This document shows, piece by piece, positions 44,075 to 57,785 of a stretch of DNA of 64,000 bases (positions within the stretch are counted from its first letter, which is position 1; each line of letters starts with the position of its first letter). This DNA comes from Pelodera strongyloides (taxonomy: Eukaryota; Nematoda; Chromadorea; Rhabditida; Rhabditidae). The notes under the pieces are model-generated. The model saw only the letters and a program-made list of their open reading frames with translations, was not told the origin of the DNA and did not search any database. The position numbers were made by a program, and so were the translations under genes. Location: NCBI GenBank assembly GCA_036852015.1, contig JAANDG010000143.1, positions 186,001 to 250,000 on the forward strand, in the 5' to 3' direction.

Positions 44075-47000
44075 CTACTCGTCCTTCTTTTGCTCTAATG
44101 AAGCTTCCACCTGTTCTTGTACCTCAGGCTCTTGCTCAAGGGGATCTACCGTCTGACCATCCGTACTCTCCTCTTCCTTCCTTACTCTCTTGGCAGCCGT
44201 TTGACCATCAACACTCTCCTCTTCCTTCTTTACTTCTTCGACCGTCTGACCGTCAACATTCTCTACCTCTTCCTTCTCTCCTTCCACAGAACGTTTTCGG
44301 AATGCGAACATCAAGTACATAGACACAGCTTCCCATTCAGATTTTGATAGGGTGCCCTGAAAGAAAGTGAATTTCTAAGATTCTAAGCCGCATACACTCG
44401 CGCACCCTTCCGGTGACCCCTTACATACAGTAACAGAATCCAACAAACATTCACGGGTTCACGCGGTTAGAATTCAGCAGAGCTAACGATAACAAGTACC
44501 TGTATTTGTGATAATATCACCAAAATAAAGCATGAATACACCGAGGAACTCTGCGTGTGCGCCGCCGACAGTGAGCACACAGAAAGAGTGGCCCTTAGGC
44601 CGCCAGTATTTCGCTAACCACTAGGACCAGATACAACACACAAGACCTACAACAGCCACATCCCAACTCCAATTTACCTGGGCACTTATGCGTTTGCGAT
44701 TGTTAACAATTCTCTCGAAAAGCGCTATCACTATACAACGATACAACCAGGGCATAAACCTCGCCGGTGAGTCCGGAGGTGGTTCGCGATATTTTCACTG
44801 TTTGTGATACGTTTCTACTAAATTCCTCGTACCACTGCCGGGCTTCCCATACCTTCTATGCTAATACCGGTGGTGGTTCGGCCATGATCTCTCTAAATTT
44901 ATGCAATATTCTAATTCCGGTGGTGGTTCGCCGGTGAGCTCGTCAGCGGGCTTAGTCTATGGATACAACCCTCTTACCAATTACCAATAACTAGAACTCA
45001 CAATGCCCTTATACAGCTCGTCTCCCAGCTCTTCCTTCTTTTGTTTCGCCCCGTCATATTCCACTTCCTCACCCATCAAATTCACATCACCCGCCGGTGG
45101 ATAAGGTTCCAGTGCCTGCATACGGCCCATCAGGCCACGATCTAAGAAATTACGATTTTAAAGCGGAGAAACATCCCGTTGGTGAAACTCGCTTTCGTGT
45201 TTTCTATGCAAATTATGCCGTATTCTGATCCACTTTGGTTATTCAAACAATTGTTGTCCATCTAACGTAATTGAAGAAATAGCTAGAGCTAGGTCCTACT
45301 AATTTGAATATACAACTAAGCCGCGACAGTTGTTTCTAAAATGCTTCTTCCTTTTTCTTTCATTTCCAACATAGACTCGAAGGTCAACTGACATAACCCT
45401 GACATGCTTGCATAAATCGAGCCACAGAAACATCATGATTAGAGGTATAATAATTCCAAAAAAAAAAAAATGGACAAAAAGTCACCACTTGCACACGCCA
45501 ACAGTATGACAATGAGATAATTATTGAACTAGAAAGCAGATAATTAAGAAATTCGCATTTGCATTTTAAGCTCAAAAAGCTCGACACGCATCCAGAAACG
45601 CTCGCTATAGACCTTCTCCTATGAAGAACGAGGATTGAGCTCCTTTTGATCTGCATAAAAAAATAAAAACGAAAAATCCAACTCTCACCCTCATTTTGAT
45701 ACTTCGTCACCGCATCCGGGAAACGACGCATGAATACCAACTCCATGCCCAGTTCGTCCAGAATTCTGTAAATAAAAACGGATCAATTGCACGCACTTTT
45801 TAACTTGAAATGGCAAGCTCTTTAAAGTCGTATTGTACCTACTTTGGGAAATTTGCACATGATCGAATATCCGATGAGCCTATGTATCGTAGTTAATCTA
45901 GTGCCGGAAGCTTCCGACGGGCACCAAAATTTTGCATAGGACACATAGGAAATTCGTATCATATGCAAATTTCCCAGAGTAGGTACAATACGGCCTTCAA
46001 CCTCACGTTATAGTCAGGCACAGTAAAGCACTTGTATTGCGCAGTCTATAACAGGACTAGGACAGACACAACACCTAACAAATCGGAAAGAACTGGTCGC
46101 TGACAAATATTATTAACTCTTTATTTCATAAAACAAAAATGCAGATAAGTATGTAGAAACAACAGCGAGAGAAACACCACGATGGTTGAACCTTCCAACT
46201 AGAACACTGGCTCTCGTACAACTGTGAGCCTGTGTAGGAGCAGGAGTAAAAATGTTTTAACAAAACAGAGCTTGGCCAGGAGCATGGGCATGAAGCATGA
46301 GTAAGTAAAAATAAGTTTCAACAAAACAGAAAAAGACTCACTTGACAAGTAGAGGGAAATAGGCGAGGTATTCTGGGCAATTGACCTGAAACAGAAAATA
46401 ATTAATATATTAAAGTAAAGGAAGAAGTGCAATAAACACCCAACCCAGAGCACAAGATATCGATATATATCAAACAAAAAGAACATCAACGAGAAAGCCA
46501 CTATCTACCAGTTGTTCTTTGATCAATCTAATTAATACTAAATTTACGAAAAACCGTAGAAGTTCGGTGTTGCCGGGATTAAGGTCAAGTCCATACATAC
46601 TCCTAACGCGAACGCCGTAACCTAGCCACCTGCCTACAGTATAACTCTCAACAATACCATATATCTCTCCGGGCAGAGGAAAATCCCTATTATAGAGTAT
46701 TTACCTCCTTGCTACAGTACGACCAAAATCGTGCTAGGTCTCAAGTAGTTTTTTTTGAAATTTTGCCTGGACTCTCTCGCATTTGCTTGTACACTCAAGG
46801 TCTCTGCTGGAAACTAGAAAGGGCTGCTGAATGGTCCGTTTCCTGTTTCGCGTTTCCGAAAAAGCAGTTAAATACTCTATTCGACTTCAAAAGGAAAATC
46901 GAAAAATCAGTGGAAAAAAAGCATAAAAAGGGCACCTGTTCGTGTAGTGCAAAGTGGAACTTGGCTCCAAAAAGCGGCGGCTTCTCTAGTTGTTTCGGCT

Positions 47001-49405
47001 CGTCAAAACGAATTGTACAGACTGAATTCGAGAATGTTCCTCCGCCTTGGCGACATGCCCAGCTGAACAGGGAGATGAGTAATGATTAGAAAGGTTAAGG
47101 TTGACGTTGATGGACCTTAATACTTCGTACTAATGTTGGCAACGTAACTTCCGACCATGTTATCGTTAATTTTAATTTTAACTTCTAACGGTCCTCTACA
47201 GGTAGGTACACTCCTCTCAGTCTACGCCTAAGCCTAAGCTCGAGTATCAGCGGTGAAAGCTAATAAATTAAATAATAATCTAAAGAAGCATATGGTAGTG
47301 GTAAGAAGAGTGATGTTCATTATTTAAAGATACAAGTTCCCATTCCCATCAAAATCAAAATAGAGAAAGAAAATGGTACATCATATAAAGGAACGAACAC
47401 AATCCTATCCGCATCGGGTAAAGTTCCCACGAAATAGCCTCCCGGTCGCAAATCTTCTACGCAATTCTTCAGGAACCTGTAATTGGAATGTAATTGCCTG
47501 TCTAAAGTCAGCTACTGACCGATTACTACCGTACCTTTACACCTTACTCAATTAGACGACGTCGTTCTTACTTTCTTACTTTTTGCGACTGTTCCACAGT
47601 TCCACAATGTTTAAAGGACATAGCTATGTTAATTATTCCGCGCTATTAGTTATAAAAAATCAATACTACAAACTACAACAAACATTCAGGGATATGAAAT
47701 GATATATAACACAAATTCTTAAACTTACATTTTCGCTCCCGCCTCGCTACTGAATGAATAGTGTAGAGCAAACTGGCAACTGGAGATATCAAATGGGCAT
47801 ACATCCTTAGCAAGACGACCGTGCAATTCTTCCTAAAAACATCTTCAAGACGCGTGTACATATTAATTATCCTAATTACCCATTTATAACAATAGCGGTA
47901 AATAAAATCAGTCGATCAAGCTTAAACATATCAATTATATTGCGATATTGCATTACAAACACAAACCTCGCGAACATAGAGCACACAGTTTCATATCTTA
48001 TAGCTCACATTACATTATTATTATTATTACTATTATTATTATTATTATTAATTTTTCGCAAGAACATCATGTCTCACGTCTCACGCAACAATACCGATGC
48101 TTTTAAGAACACAAATAGGGTCTCACATATATAATACCAACCTTTGTTGCATCAATAACATGGAATTGCGCAGGACAGATATTCCCGCGTTTGAAATTCT
48201 TCTGTTCTTCATATCTTGATTGTGCCTGCTCTATTGAGACATCAGCAATATCTAGAAAATAAATATTAAAATATTCCCTTGGTAGCTCATTACAGGCAGC
48301 TATAACATATATAGTTAGTTCGACTTCGCCCAGCTTTCTTTCACTTATTATTCGATAAGGCGCAATATCGCAGAGAAAAACAAGGCACTACAATAACTAT
48401 TCATCAAATCAACATGCAAGTTCCTATTATGGAAATCGACCCTTACTAACGACCTAATACTAATGCGCTAACCAACCAACAACCCACCTATGAAACCCAA
48501 GAACTACCGTACCCTTACAAACATTCTTACCAGCCATCACAAGATTCTTCGGATTCGCCAAGAACCATTTCCTAAGGTCGCCTCCCTTTCCACATGCAAT
48601 ATCCAAAACCGACGGTCTCAGATCACGAACATCAGCCTCTTTCTTCAAAAGGTTGACTGTCTCGTCTGAAAAAGGAAAGTACACCGCTAAATCTAAAGGT
48701 TTAATTACCCAAGTCTGAGGTAATTATTCCTTGTCCTGATGATGCCGAAACGTGAAACGTTGAAATAGATCTGGTTTACATCTGTCCAATCTGTCTTATC
48801 GGGAGTCGTACTAACAATAAGCTCGAAGTTTCTACCTACTAAATCAAAAGAATCCGTGGTCTCTTACTAACACTCATAGAACAGATTTCAACCAGTACTT
48901 GGATTGTATGACACCTGGGACTCGGCTATAGGCTACATAAAAAGTAATTAAGTAAGCATAAATCTTAAATAGCAGACGCACGTGACTAAGAAAAAAAAGC
49001 AATACAATATATCATGTTACGCCTATCACTGTGTCTATTAATGAATAAGCCCCGGTCGGAAACAATAATGGGACATAGTTCAACATTACATCACTAACCC
49101 TTACTATTTGCAAACAAAAATAACCCCACACTAGCGGGTAAAAAAACCCAAATGTTTCACGCAACGAGTAAATAAGAGTTATCTTCATTTCACATGTTTC
49201 GTTACGTACTCATTTTGAAAATTAAGGTTATTAATAAACAAATAAAGTTGGAAAGAACGATTCTCCTTAAAAAAAACTCACTGATTAGCATGCTCTTTAA
49301 AAAGTTGTTCATATTCCTCATGTAAAAGATGCGGCTCTGCGTCCGCGCACCAATTCCCGCATTTGGCACCGCGTTATAATGTTCAGCCACCTCTTCGTTA
49401 CTCAT
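44075..49405 (-). CDS. RNMT: mRNA cap guanine-N7 methyltransferase
   Basis: Transfers methyl from SAM to N7 of the cap guanine of nuclear pre-mRNA. About 406 aa. Exons in transcript order, phases agreeing: 49405-49282, 48665-48531, 48251-48142, 47832-47729, 47476-47399, 47062-46936, 46385-46342, 45765-45689, 45141-45002, 44356-44075. Family motifs in order: EHYN near the N terminus, QSRIFYMRNMNNFLKSMLI, SAM motif I LDIACGKGGDL, DIADVS, CQFALHYSFSSE, DLRPGGYFVGTLPDADRIV, PLFGAKFHFALHE, PEYLAYFPLL, RMQALEPYP, SKSEWEAVSMYLMFAF. The ATG directly follows an acceptor (TTGCAG), which suggests trans-splicing and little of the long N-terminal extension seen in vertebrates. An acidic tail with three DGQT repeats follows the catalytic fold. 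The largest intron (48666-49281) holds an SL-like sequence on the other strand. Confidence 0.95.
44745..44955. repeat. dispersed repeat family I, copy 2
   Basis: Matches 24365-24610 in order: CAGGGCATAAA, TGATACGTTTCT, ATGCTAAT, AATTTATGCAATATTCTAAT. GGTGGTGGTTCG and GGAGGTGGTTCG recur here. In an RNMT intron. Confidence 0.6.
45822..46000. mobile_element. family B-like fold-back element, diverged copy 5
   Basis: Same plan as family B (AAATTTGCACATGATC ... ATCATATGCAAATTTCCC; CCTATGTATC/GACACATAGG), but the ends read CGTATTGTACCTAC/GTAGGTACAATACGG. A sub-family with different termini. Confidence 0.75.
46694..46880. mobile_element. family C fold-back element, copy 2
   Basis: TAGAGTATTTACCTCC at the left and AAGCAGTTAAATACTCTA at the right, with CGCGTTTCCGAAA inside, as in copy 1. 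In an RNMT intron. Confidence 0.7.
48698..48800 (+). ncRNA. SL1-like spliced-leader RNA or SL RNA pseudogene
   Basis: Bases 48698-48719 match the 22-nt nematode SL1 leader except for one T-to-C change (GGTTTAATTACCCAAG then TCTGAG). They are followed at once by a splice donor GTAATT, as in SL RNA. TAATTACC (48702-48709) pairs perfectly with GGTAATTA (48719-48726) around a nine-base loop: this is stem-loop I spanning the donor, with a longer stem than in C. elegans as I recall it. A second small hairpin (AACGT-GAA-ACGTT) follows. I see no canonical Sm site (AATTTTTGG type), only AATAGATCTGG, so function is uncertain; the 3' limit is a guess. It lies in RNMT intron 1 on the opposite strand. Confidence 0.6.
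48890..48935 (+). pseudogene. 5S rRNA 3'-half-like fragment
   Basis: CAGTACTTGGAT, GAC, CCTGGGA and ATAGGC occur in the order and near-exact spacing of the 3' half of eukaryotic 5S rRNA. The expected 5' half upstream (about 48820-48885) is not recognisable. It lies about 170 nt after the SL1-like leader on the same strand. It may be a 5S-derived pseudogene or SINE. Confidence 0.4.
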
Positions 49406-50339
49406 CTGCAACAATAATATAAGCATTATTTTAAAGCGAAATGCTGGCAGGTTTTTGAAACGCATCGTGAACAACTGACTTCTAACGTATTTATGCTAAT
49501 TTTCTCGAATTTCGCTCGATTTTTTTAATTCATGTTCGCTTGCATAAGCTGTATAAGAATTAAGAATGTTCGTGTACTCGGTGTGTTTCAAAAACCGGCC
49601 AGTATTTCGCACTATAAGCCACCTTAACAAAACACAGTAACACTTCAACTTCAATAATCATACTAATAACAATGAACAAATAAAAAATCCTACACACACC
49701 AAGCGAAGAACATTACACAATTGTATAAAATAACAAAATTAACATTTCTAGATATACAGTGGACTTCCAAACCACTTCAGTTATACATAAAGATATTCCT
49801 ATACAGTTGGAACAAATTTATTCATGGCATGACGATGAAACAGAGAACAACACTGATCTTTAACAACAGTGTCATTTATTGCCGGTACTTATTCACATAG
49901 TGAAACATCACCCCAATTAGATAATTAAGGCGCAGCTAATTTAAAGAAATGGTGCAAAATTTAATTGCACGATGCCAATTTGCATATTAACACAATCGGA
50001 AATCGAATACTTGGCAATCCGTACGGCTTTTTATTAGACCTGCAGTTGTGCAGTTTACAAATTTACTTTACACTAATCATAACAATGCATACATGCGTAC
50101 AACAAAGAAACCCGAAAAATCTTAACAACGAAAACAACATGATAATCAATACACATATGCTCGGAAAAAGAGCTGTCTTGTTTTCTCAAAAATCAATCAA
50201 TCTCAATCAATCTCAATCAAACAGTTTACGGAGTTTTAAAACTGAGTCAACTTTTAAAAAATGCTCAAAAATTACCACTGCTAGAGATTTCGAATTTCGA
50301 CTAAACAATAAGTGAACTACAGTAACCAACCGCCATAAT
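49406..50339. other. intergenic region between RNMT and the PSME3IP1 homologue
   Basis: AT-rich with no gene. It contains family A copy 14 (49431-49616). On the minus strand AATAAA at 50029-50034 is about 305 nt after the PSME3IP1 stop and could be its poly(A) signal. Confidence 0.6.
49431..49616. mobile_element. family A MITE, copy 14
   Basis: TTAAAGCGAAATGCTGGCAGG at the left, ACCGGCCAGTATTTCGC at the right. It lies 25 nt upstream of the RNMT start codon, next to its presumed trans-splice acceptor. Confidence 0.83.
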
Positions 50340-53300
50340 TTACTCGTCTTCTTCCGATACCGTACGTTGTTCCGTATGCAAATTTCCAACTGTCTCTTTT
50401 TGGCCGAGATGTAGACCAGCGTTCTTCCCTGACACCACAACGTTCGTAAGGTCTTCGTCTATCGATTCACTATCCGAACTGTCATCCTCACTTCTAAACG
50501 AATAGACACGCTACCACACGCGATTCAATTAGACAATCAAAAGCAAAAGCACTTTCACTTAGCGCAAGGACACGCTAAGACAGCTAAAACACGCAATGTC
50601 AATCAGATATATTTTCATAAAGCACACGGCGATATACGATATACCCCTATGGGCGCGTTCGGGATGCCGAATTCCGAACAAAAAACGTTTCAAAAGTAGT
50701 TCGGGATGGCCGGTGGGAAATGTAAATCTTTTCCACAGTACATATAGCCCGTGGGCACAGATGCATTCATAGTGGCTCCAAATATTTCTGCATATCTAAA
50801 TATAAGTGGTCTCTGCGCCCAGTGCGCCCATGTGATATATGTACTGTGGAAAAGATGTACATTTCCGACCGGCCATCCCGAACAACCTTTGAAACGTTTT
50901 TTTTTTGTTCGGAATTCCGCATCCGGAACGCGCCCTATACGGGCGTCAATAACGATTTTCCAAAATGCACAAGGAATTACTAGCACACGCTACACAAACA
51001 ACCTCCGACAGGACCTACAAGGCTACGACATTACAAAAGGTACACTCTTTGGTAACAAACAAAGTATAGCAATAGCAGTACAACTTACGAGGAATGTCCA
51101 TAGGCTACGATGCCAGGTATACATCCGACCACTCGCGCAGCGCCGGCCTAGAAGAGCGATTATTAAAATAATAAGAAGGAAACAATAATAATGCTGCTCA
51201 TAAGAATTGAATGCATTCATAAGTAGCAGTAGAAATACTGAAGAGCACAATCAAACCAACAATTGTTTCTATATAAAACAAATCACGTCAGACGGCATAC
51301 AAACAAAACTAACATAAAACACTAAATGACACAGTAAAACCAATAATTGTTTCCGTATAAAACAAAACAAATCACGTGCATAGAAACGAAAACAAAACCA
51401 AACAATAAATAACACACGTATACTGCACAGAATGAAAAACACCCAAAAACATAGCCACCCACAAAACCCAACTACCCGACGCTCACCTGAGCTGGTATCA
51501 CTGTCCTATGCTCCTCAATAATCTGCTCATCCGCTTTCGAATTTGATGATGAACTTCGAGCCGTTTTTGAGTCGGGTTGCTCATCTGTTGAATTTGAACT
51601 GGCACTAAAAAATTGAAATCTGTGTTTTAACGGATAGGACATCCATGATAGGTTACAACTTAGAACATCCAAAATAAAGAGCAAAACGAACACGTAAATC
51701 CGAAAGAGGCGGAACTGCCCTAAAACCAACACATACAAATTATTCGAGCAATGCACAACTACGACTAATAGTTCAAAATTGGAGAGGATGTTAGATGAAC
51801 ATTCAACTTTCCCTAAACTGGATCATCAGTTTGGTGCGCGCGCCCATTTTAAAGCGAAATACCGGTCGGTTTTTGAAACACATCGAATACACCAGAATTC
51901 TTATGCAGCTTCAAGAAAAATCAAGCTAAATTCGAGCAAATTGCATAAATACATAAGACTTAGTTGTCCACGATGAGTTCCAAAAACCGGCCGGTATTTC
52001 GCTTTAATAATTTGTAATATCAATAAAAAAACATTTGACATAGCTGTCAAACATGCGTACCTCTTTCTCTTAATCGCCGACTGCAACAAAGTCTTCTGAA
52101 TACTCTTTGGAGCCGACGTCGACGGCTTTAAAACAGGTTTAATCTGTGCGAGTGATGGTTCCGTAGCCGGAATCACCTTGTTCGCAATACTAGCCAATAG
52201 TTCTGCATCTTCCTGAAGGGTAAATAATATAAAAATATTTTCACACTGTTAATCGTTACAGGACAGGACTTCGATACTCAACTATATGCTGTAAATAACC
52301 AGTCTTCTCCGACACCGACTGGAGGAATCGGCTTTCGCTCAATTGGTTCCCTAGTTCAACAAGTATATTCTGCAAAGAAAAACAGATAACTTTCGTAATC
52401 CTACACTTTCTTTCTTTCTAATTGTAATTCTCTCTCTCTTTCTCTCTCTCTCTCTCTGTTTCTCCTTTGTAAGATTTCAGGAACAGAGGCCGTATTCATC
52501 AACGCACAGGGAGCCCTCCCTAGGCTCACGAATGCTCTGAATCTCTTCTGCCGTCGCACTCTCTACGCACTCTTTAGCTCCCTGGGGAGGTCAGGGAGGG
52601 CTCCCTGTTTGTTGGTGAATACGGCCTCTGGTGTTGTATCAAAGTTTGCTACAAAGACATAAGCGAAAATGAAAAATGAAAATGGAAGAAAAATCATTCA
52701 ATCATTACCGTAACTGAATCTATAAACCACTATCGCACCTGTCGTTTCCTCCGTTCTTCCTCGGCTTTCTTCTTATTAATCATATCCAAAAACTCTGATT
52801 CGTCTTCGTCTACACCACGAATCATATTTTCTGGAAATGGTAAGTAAAATTAAATACAGAAATAGATGCACATAGATGTAGCTTACTTACAGGCACAGAA
52901 AACAGATGCACATAAATGTAGCTTACTTACAGCTAGGCACAGAAAATAGACGCATATTGTATATGTAGCTCACTTATAGCTAGGCATAAATCGGGGCATA
53001 AAAACACACCACCGCCTCGGATTGGTTTAATAGCTTTAAGGTTTTTAGCCAACTCCGGAATCTATTTCTTAAATTTCTTTTGAATACCGGTGTCGCATCC
53101 CCTTATAAGATTATCACTGGGTATAAAGTGGGCGCAAAAACACACGGAATTATGGCTTATTCCCGTTCATAGCCACTTAATTTGACGACTTATATTATAG
53201 AATTTCACTTCTACACGTGCTAAAACAACAAATTAAACTTACTAAATTTCTTCTGTTCGTCTAATTCGGCCTGTTTCTTGTCCCGATTTAATTGTAATTG

Positions 53301-53737
53301 TTCGAATAGTGTTTTATTACACACTTCGATTTCGGGTGCTTCTGGAAAACGATGATGCGTTACCGAAAGTGGAAAACAAACAATTCAGAAAATTCGGTAT
53401 ATTCAACACTACGTATATAAATCCCCCATAAATATGAAAATGGGAATCTCTGATTCACTGGTATCTAGAAAGCATAGAAAAAATGGCCGATTCGTGACCA
53501 TTTGGTGACCAGTTGATGATTGTTCTCGACGAAACTTGGTCACCACCTGGTGACCAAATAGATTGGCCCCCGAAAAAAACCCAGTGAACCGTCACGAGAT
53601 GGGTTCACCCATTTTCTGTGAAAGAGAATAAAGTTCATACTTTCCGGGTCGTCCGGTTTCCGTACTTTTTCCCATTCCTCTTGTTTTTTCTGACGATCTT
53701 CTTCCAATTGTGAAGCAGTGACGAAACCGCTTGCCAT
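50340..53737 (-). CDS. PSME3IP1: PSME3IP1/FAM192A (NIP30) homologue
   Basis: Nuclear protein; the vertebrate member binds the PA28-gamma proteasome activator. About 256 aa, the usual family length. Exons in transcript order, phases agreeing: 53737-53641, 53341-53243, 52830-52739, 52212-52061, 51604-51487, 51147-51089, 50493-50340. Diagnostic N-terminal blocks: EEWEKVRKPDDPE, LFEQLQLNRDKKQAELDEQ, NMIRGVDEDESEFLDMI, then AEEERRKRQ (coiled coil). The middle is low complexity. A short exon gives CIPGIVAYGHSS, which runs into an acidic SEDDSSDSES stretch, matching the PGLGAYSGSSDSES region of the vertebrate protein as I recall it. This acidic serine cluster is a likely CK2 target by analogy. Sits between poly(A)-binding protein and RNMT on the same strand. 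Confidence 0.9.
50649..50937. mobile_element. family H fold-back element, long copy
   Basis: Ends GGGCGCGTTCGGGAT and ATCCGGAACGCGCCC flanked by TAT. Long arms (CCACAGTACATATA and its inverse; CCGGTGGGAAATGTA/TACATTTCCGACCGG) nearly close the element into one hairpin. In the last intron of the PSME3IP1 homologue. Confidence 0.85.
51849..52007. mobile_element. family A MITE, copy 15
   Basis: TTAAAGCGAAATACCGGTCGG and CCGGCCGGTATTTCGCTTTAA. It lies 53 nt from the donor of PSME3IP1 exon 4. Confidence 0.85.
52486..52628. mobile_element. family D fold-back MITE, copy 3
   Basis: GAGGCCGTATTCATCAACGC and TTGGTGAATACGGCCTC ends; GGGAGCCCTCCCT and AGGGAGGGCTCCCT inside. Confidence 0.87.
53490..53627. 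mobile_element. family G element, copy 2
   Basis: Inverse orientation of copy 1: GTGACCATTTGGTGACC ... ACCAGGTGACCAAATAG, then CCAGTGAACCGTCACGAGAT and GGGTTCACCCATTTTC. It ends 13 nt from PSME3IP1 exon 1. Confidence 0.7.
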
Positions 53738-54443
53738 TTCTAAAACAGAACGCATGTGTTTTTTAAAGTGGTTTCGGTATTAACAAAAATATGATAAAGA
53801 AAGGAATTCAAACAAATCAAAAGTTGACAGCAAACGAGCGAGGGGAAAAACTAACAACACTATGATTTACTCAAACCAGCACAAATTGCCGATTTTTGGA
53901 TAAAACTACGGTAGAACATCTAATATCAGATAAGGCTGCTGTAACGTCTAACAGAATTCCATAATCGGAAGATTCTATGCAAACAATCGAGAATAAAGGT
54001 GGGCGTATGGATGTAGGCGATAGAGCTGCGATATGAAACAACTAATTCCACATTCCAGCAAGATTCCCACAGAATGACAACCATCAGAACATGAATTCAT
54101 ACCCTCACGATGAAACCTTGCTATTCACCACCCAATTCCCGAAAGAACCATTCTACCGCTTTGTCGTCATTCTCACATTAGAATCTTCTTCTGAATATTT
54201 CTCCCCGAGGAATAGAGTGTATGTCCTCCGAAGTCCTTCCCTTTAGCATCCCACACATTACCCAAAAAACATCAAATACAAACTCACATAATTTCGAGGA
54301 GAATAACCATCGTAGTTCAAAGAAAAACAATAAAAAACAACAATTTTATTGTCGATAACATGAAACATGTAACGACAGAACAACGAATAACAGAAAGGTG
54401 GTTAGCACGATGTTAGTGAAAACAAAGATGGGGGTTATTGTGA
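53738..54443. other. intergenic region between PSME3IP1 and pab-1
   Basis: About 0.7 kb of AT-rich sequence, 3' of pab-1 and 5' of the PSME3IP1 homologue on the minus strand. I see no repeat family or gene apart from the poly(A) signal at 54344. Confidence 0.6.
54344..54349 (-). terminator. candidate poly(A) signal of pab-1
   Basis: AATAAA on the minus strand about 95 nt after the pab-1 stop, within the usual range. Confidence 0.6.
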
Positions 54444-57510
<3,067 letters not shown>

Positions 57511-57709
57511 CTAAAATATAAATATACATTGCATAAGAAGGGCCACAATAAGGAGGTCTAACAAAAAGGGTTTTAGAAAAATTGAACAGAAACCAGCACC
57601 ATGTATACTACCGAGACAACTTCAACAACTCAAGCGTTGACATGATGGGGTTGTTCCCAAGCAACAATAAACAAATAAAAACAACTACGACCAACAAACA
57701 AAATCCCAC

Positions 57710-57785
57710 CTTGATCAGAGTCGAAGGAGCAGCAGTGATGAAATTTGTCAAAGAGATCGAAAACGAACTCCTTGGTTTTTGAAGA
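57710..57785 (-). promoter_or_regulatory. probable 5' UTR exon of pab-1
   Basis: On the minus strand a non-coding block ends in a consensus donor (GATCAAG then GTGGGA). It pairs with the acceptor TATATTTTAG directly before the pab-1 ATG, giving a 199-nt 5' UTR intron. The upstream limit is arbitrary. Confidence 0.4.

Noticed and set aside
48734..48765. Hammerhead ribozyme core (CTGATGA ... CGAAAC) after the SL-like leader
   Set aside because: Only four bases separate the two core boxes, too few for stem II, and no matching stems I and III were found.
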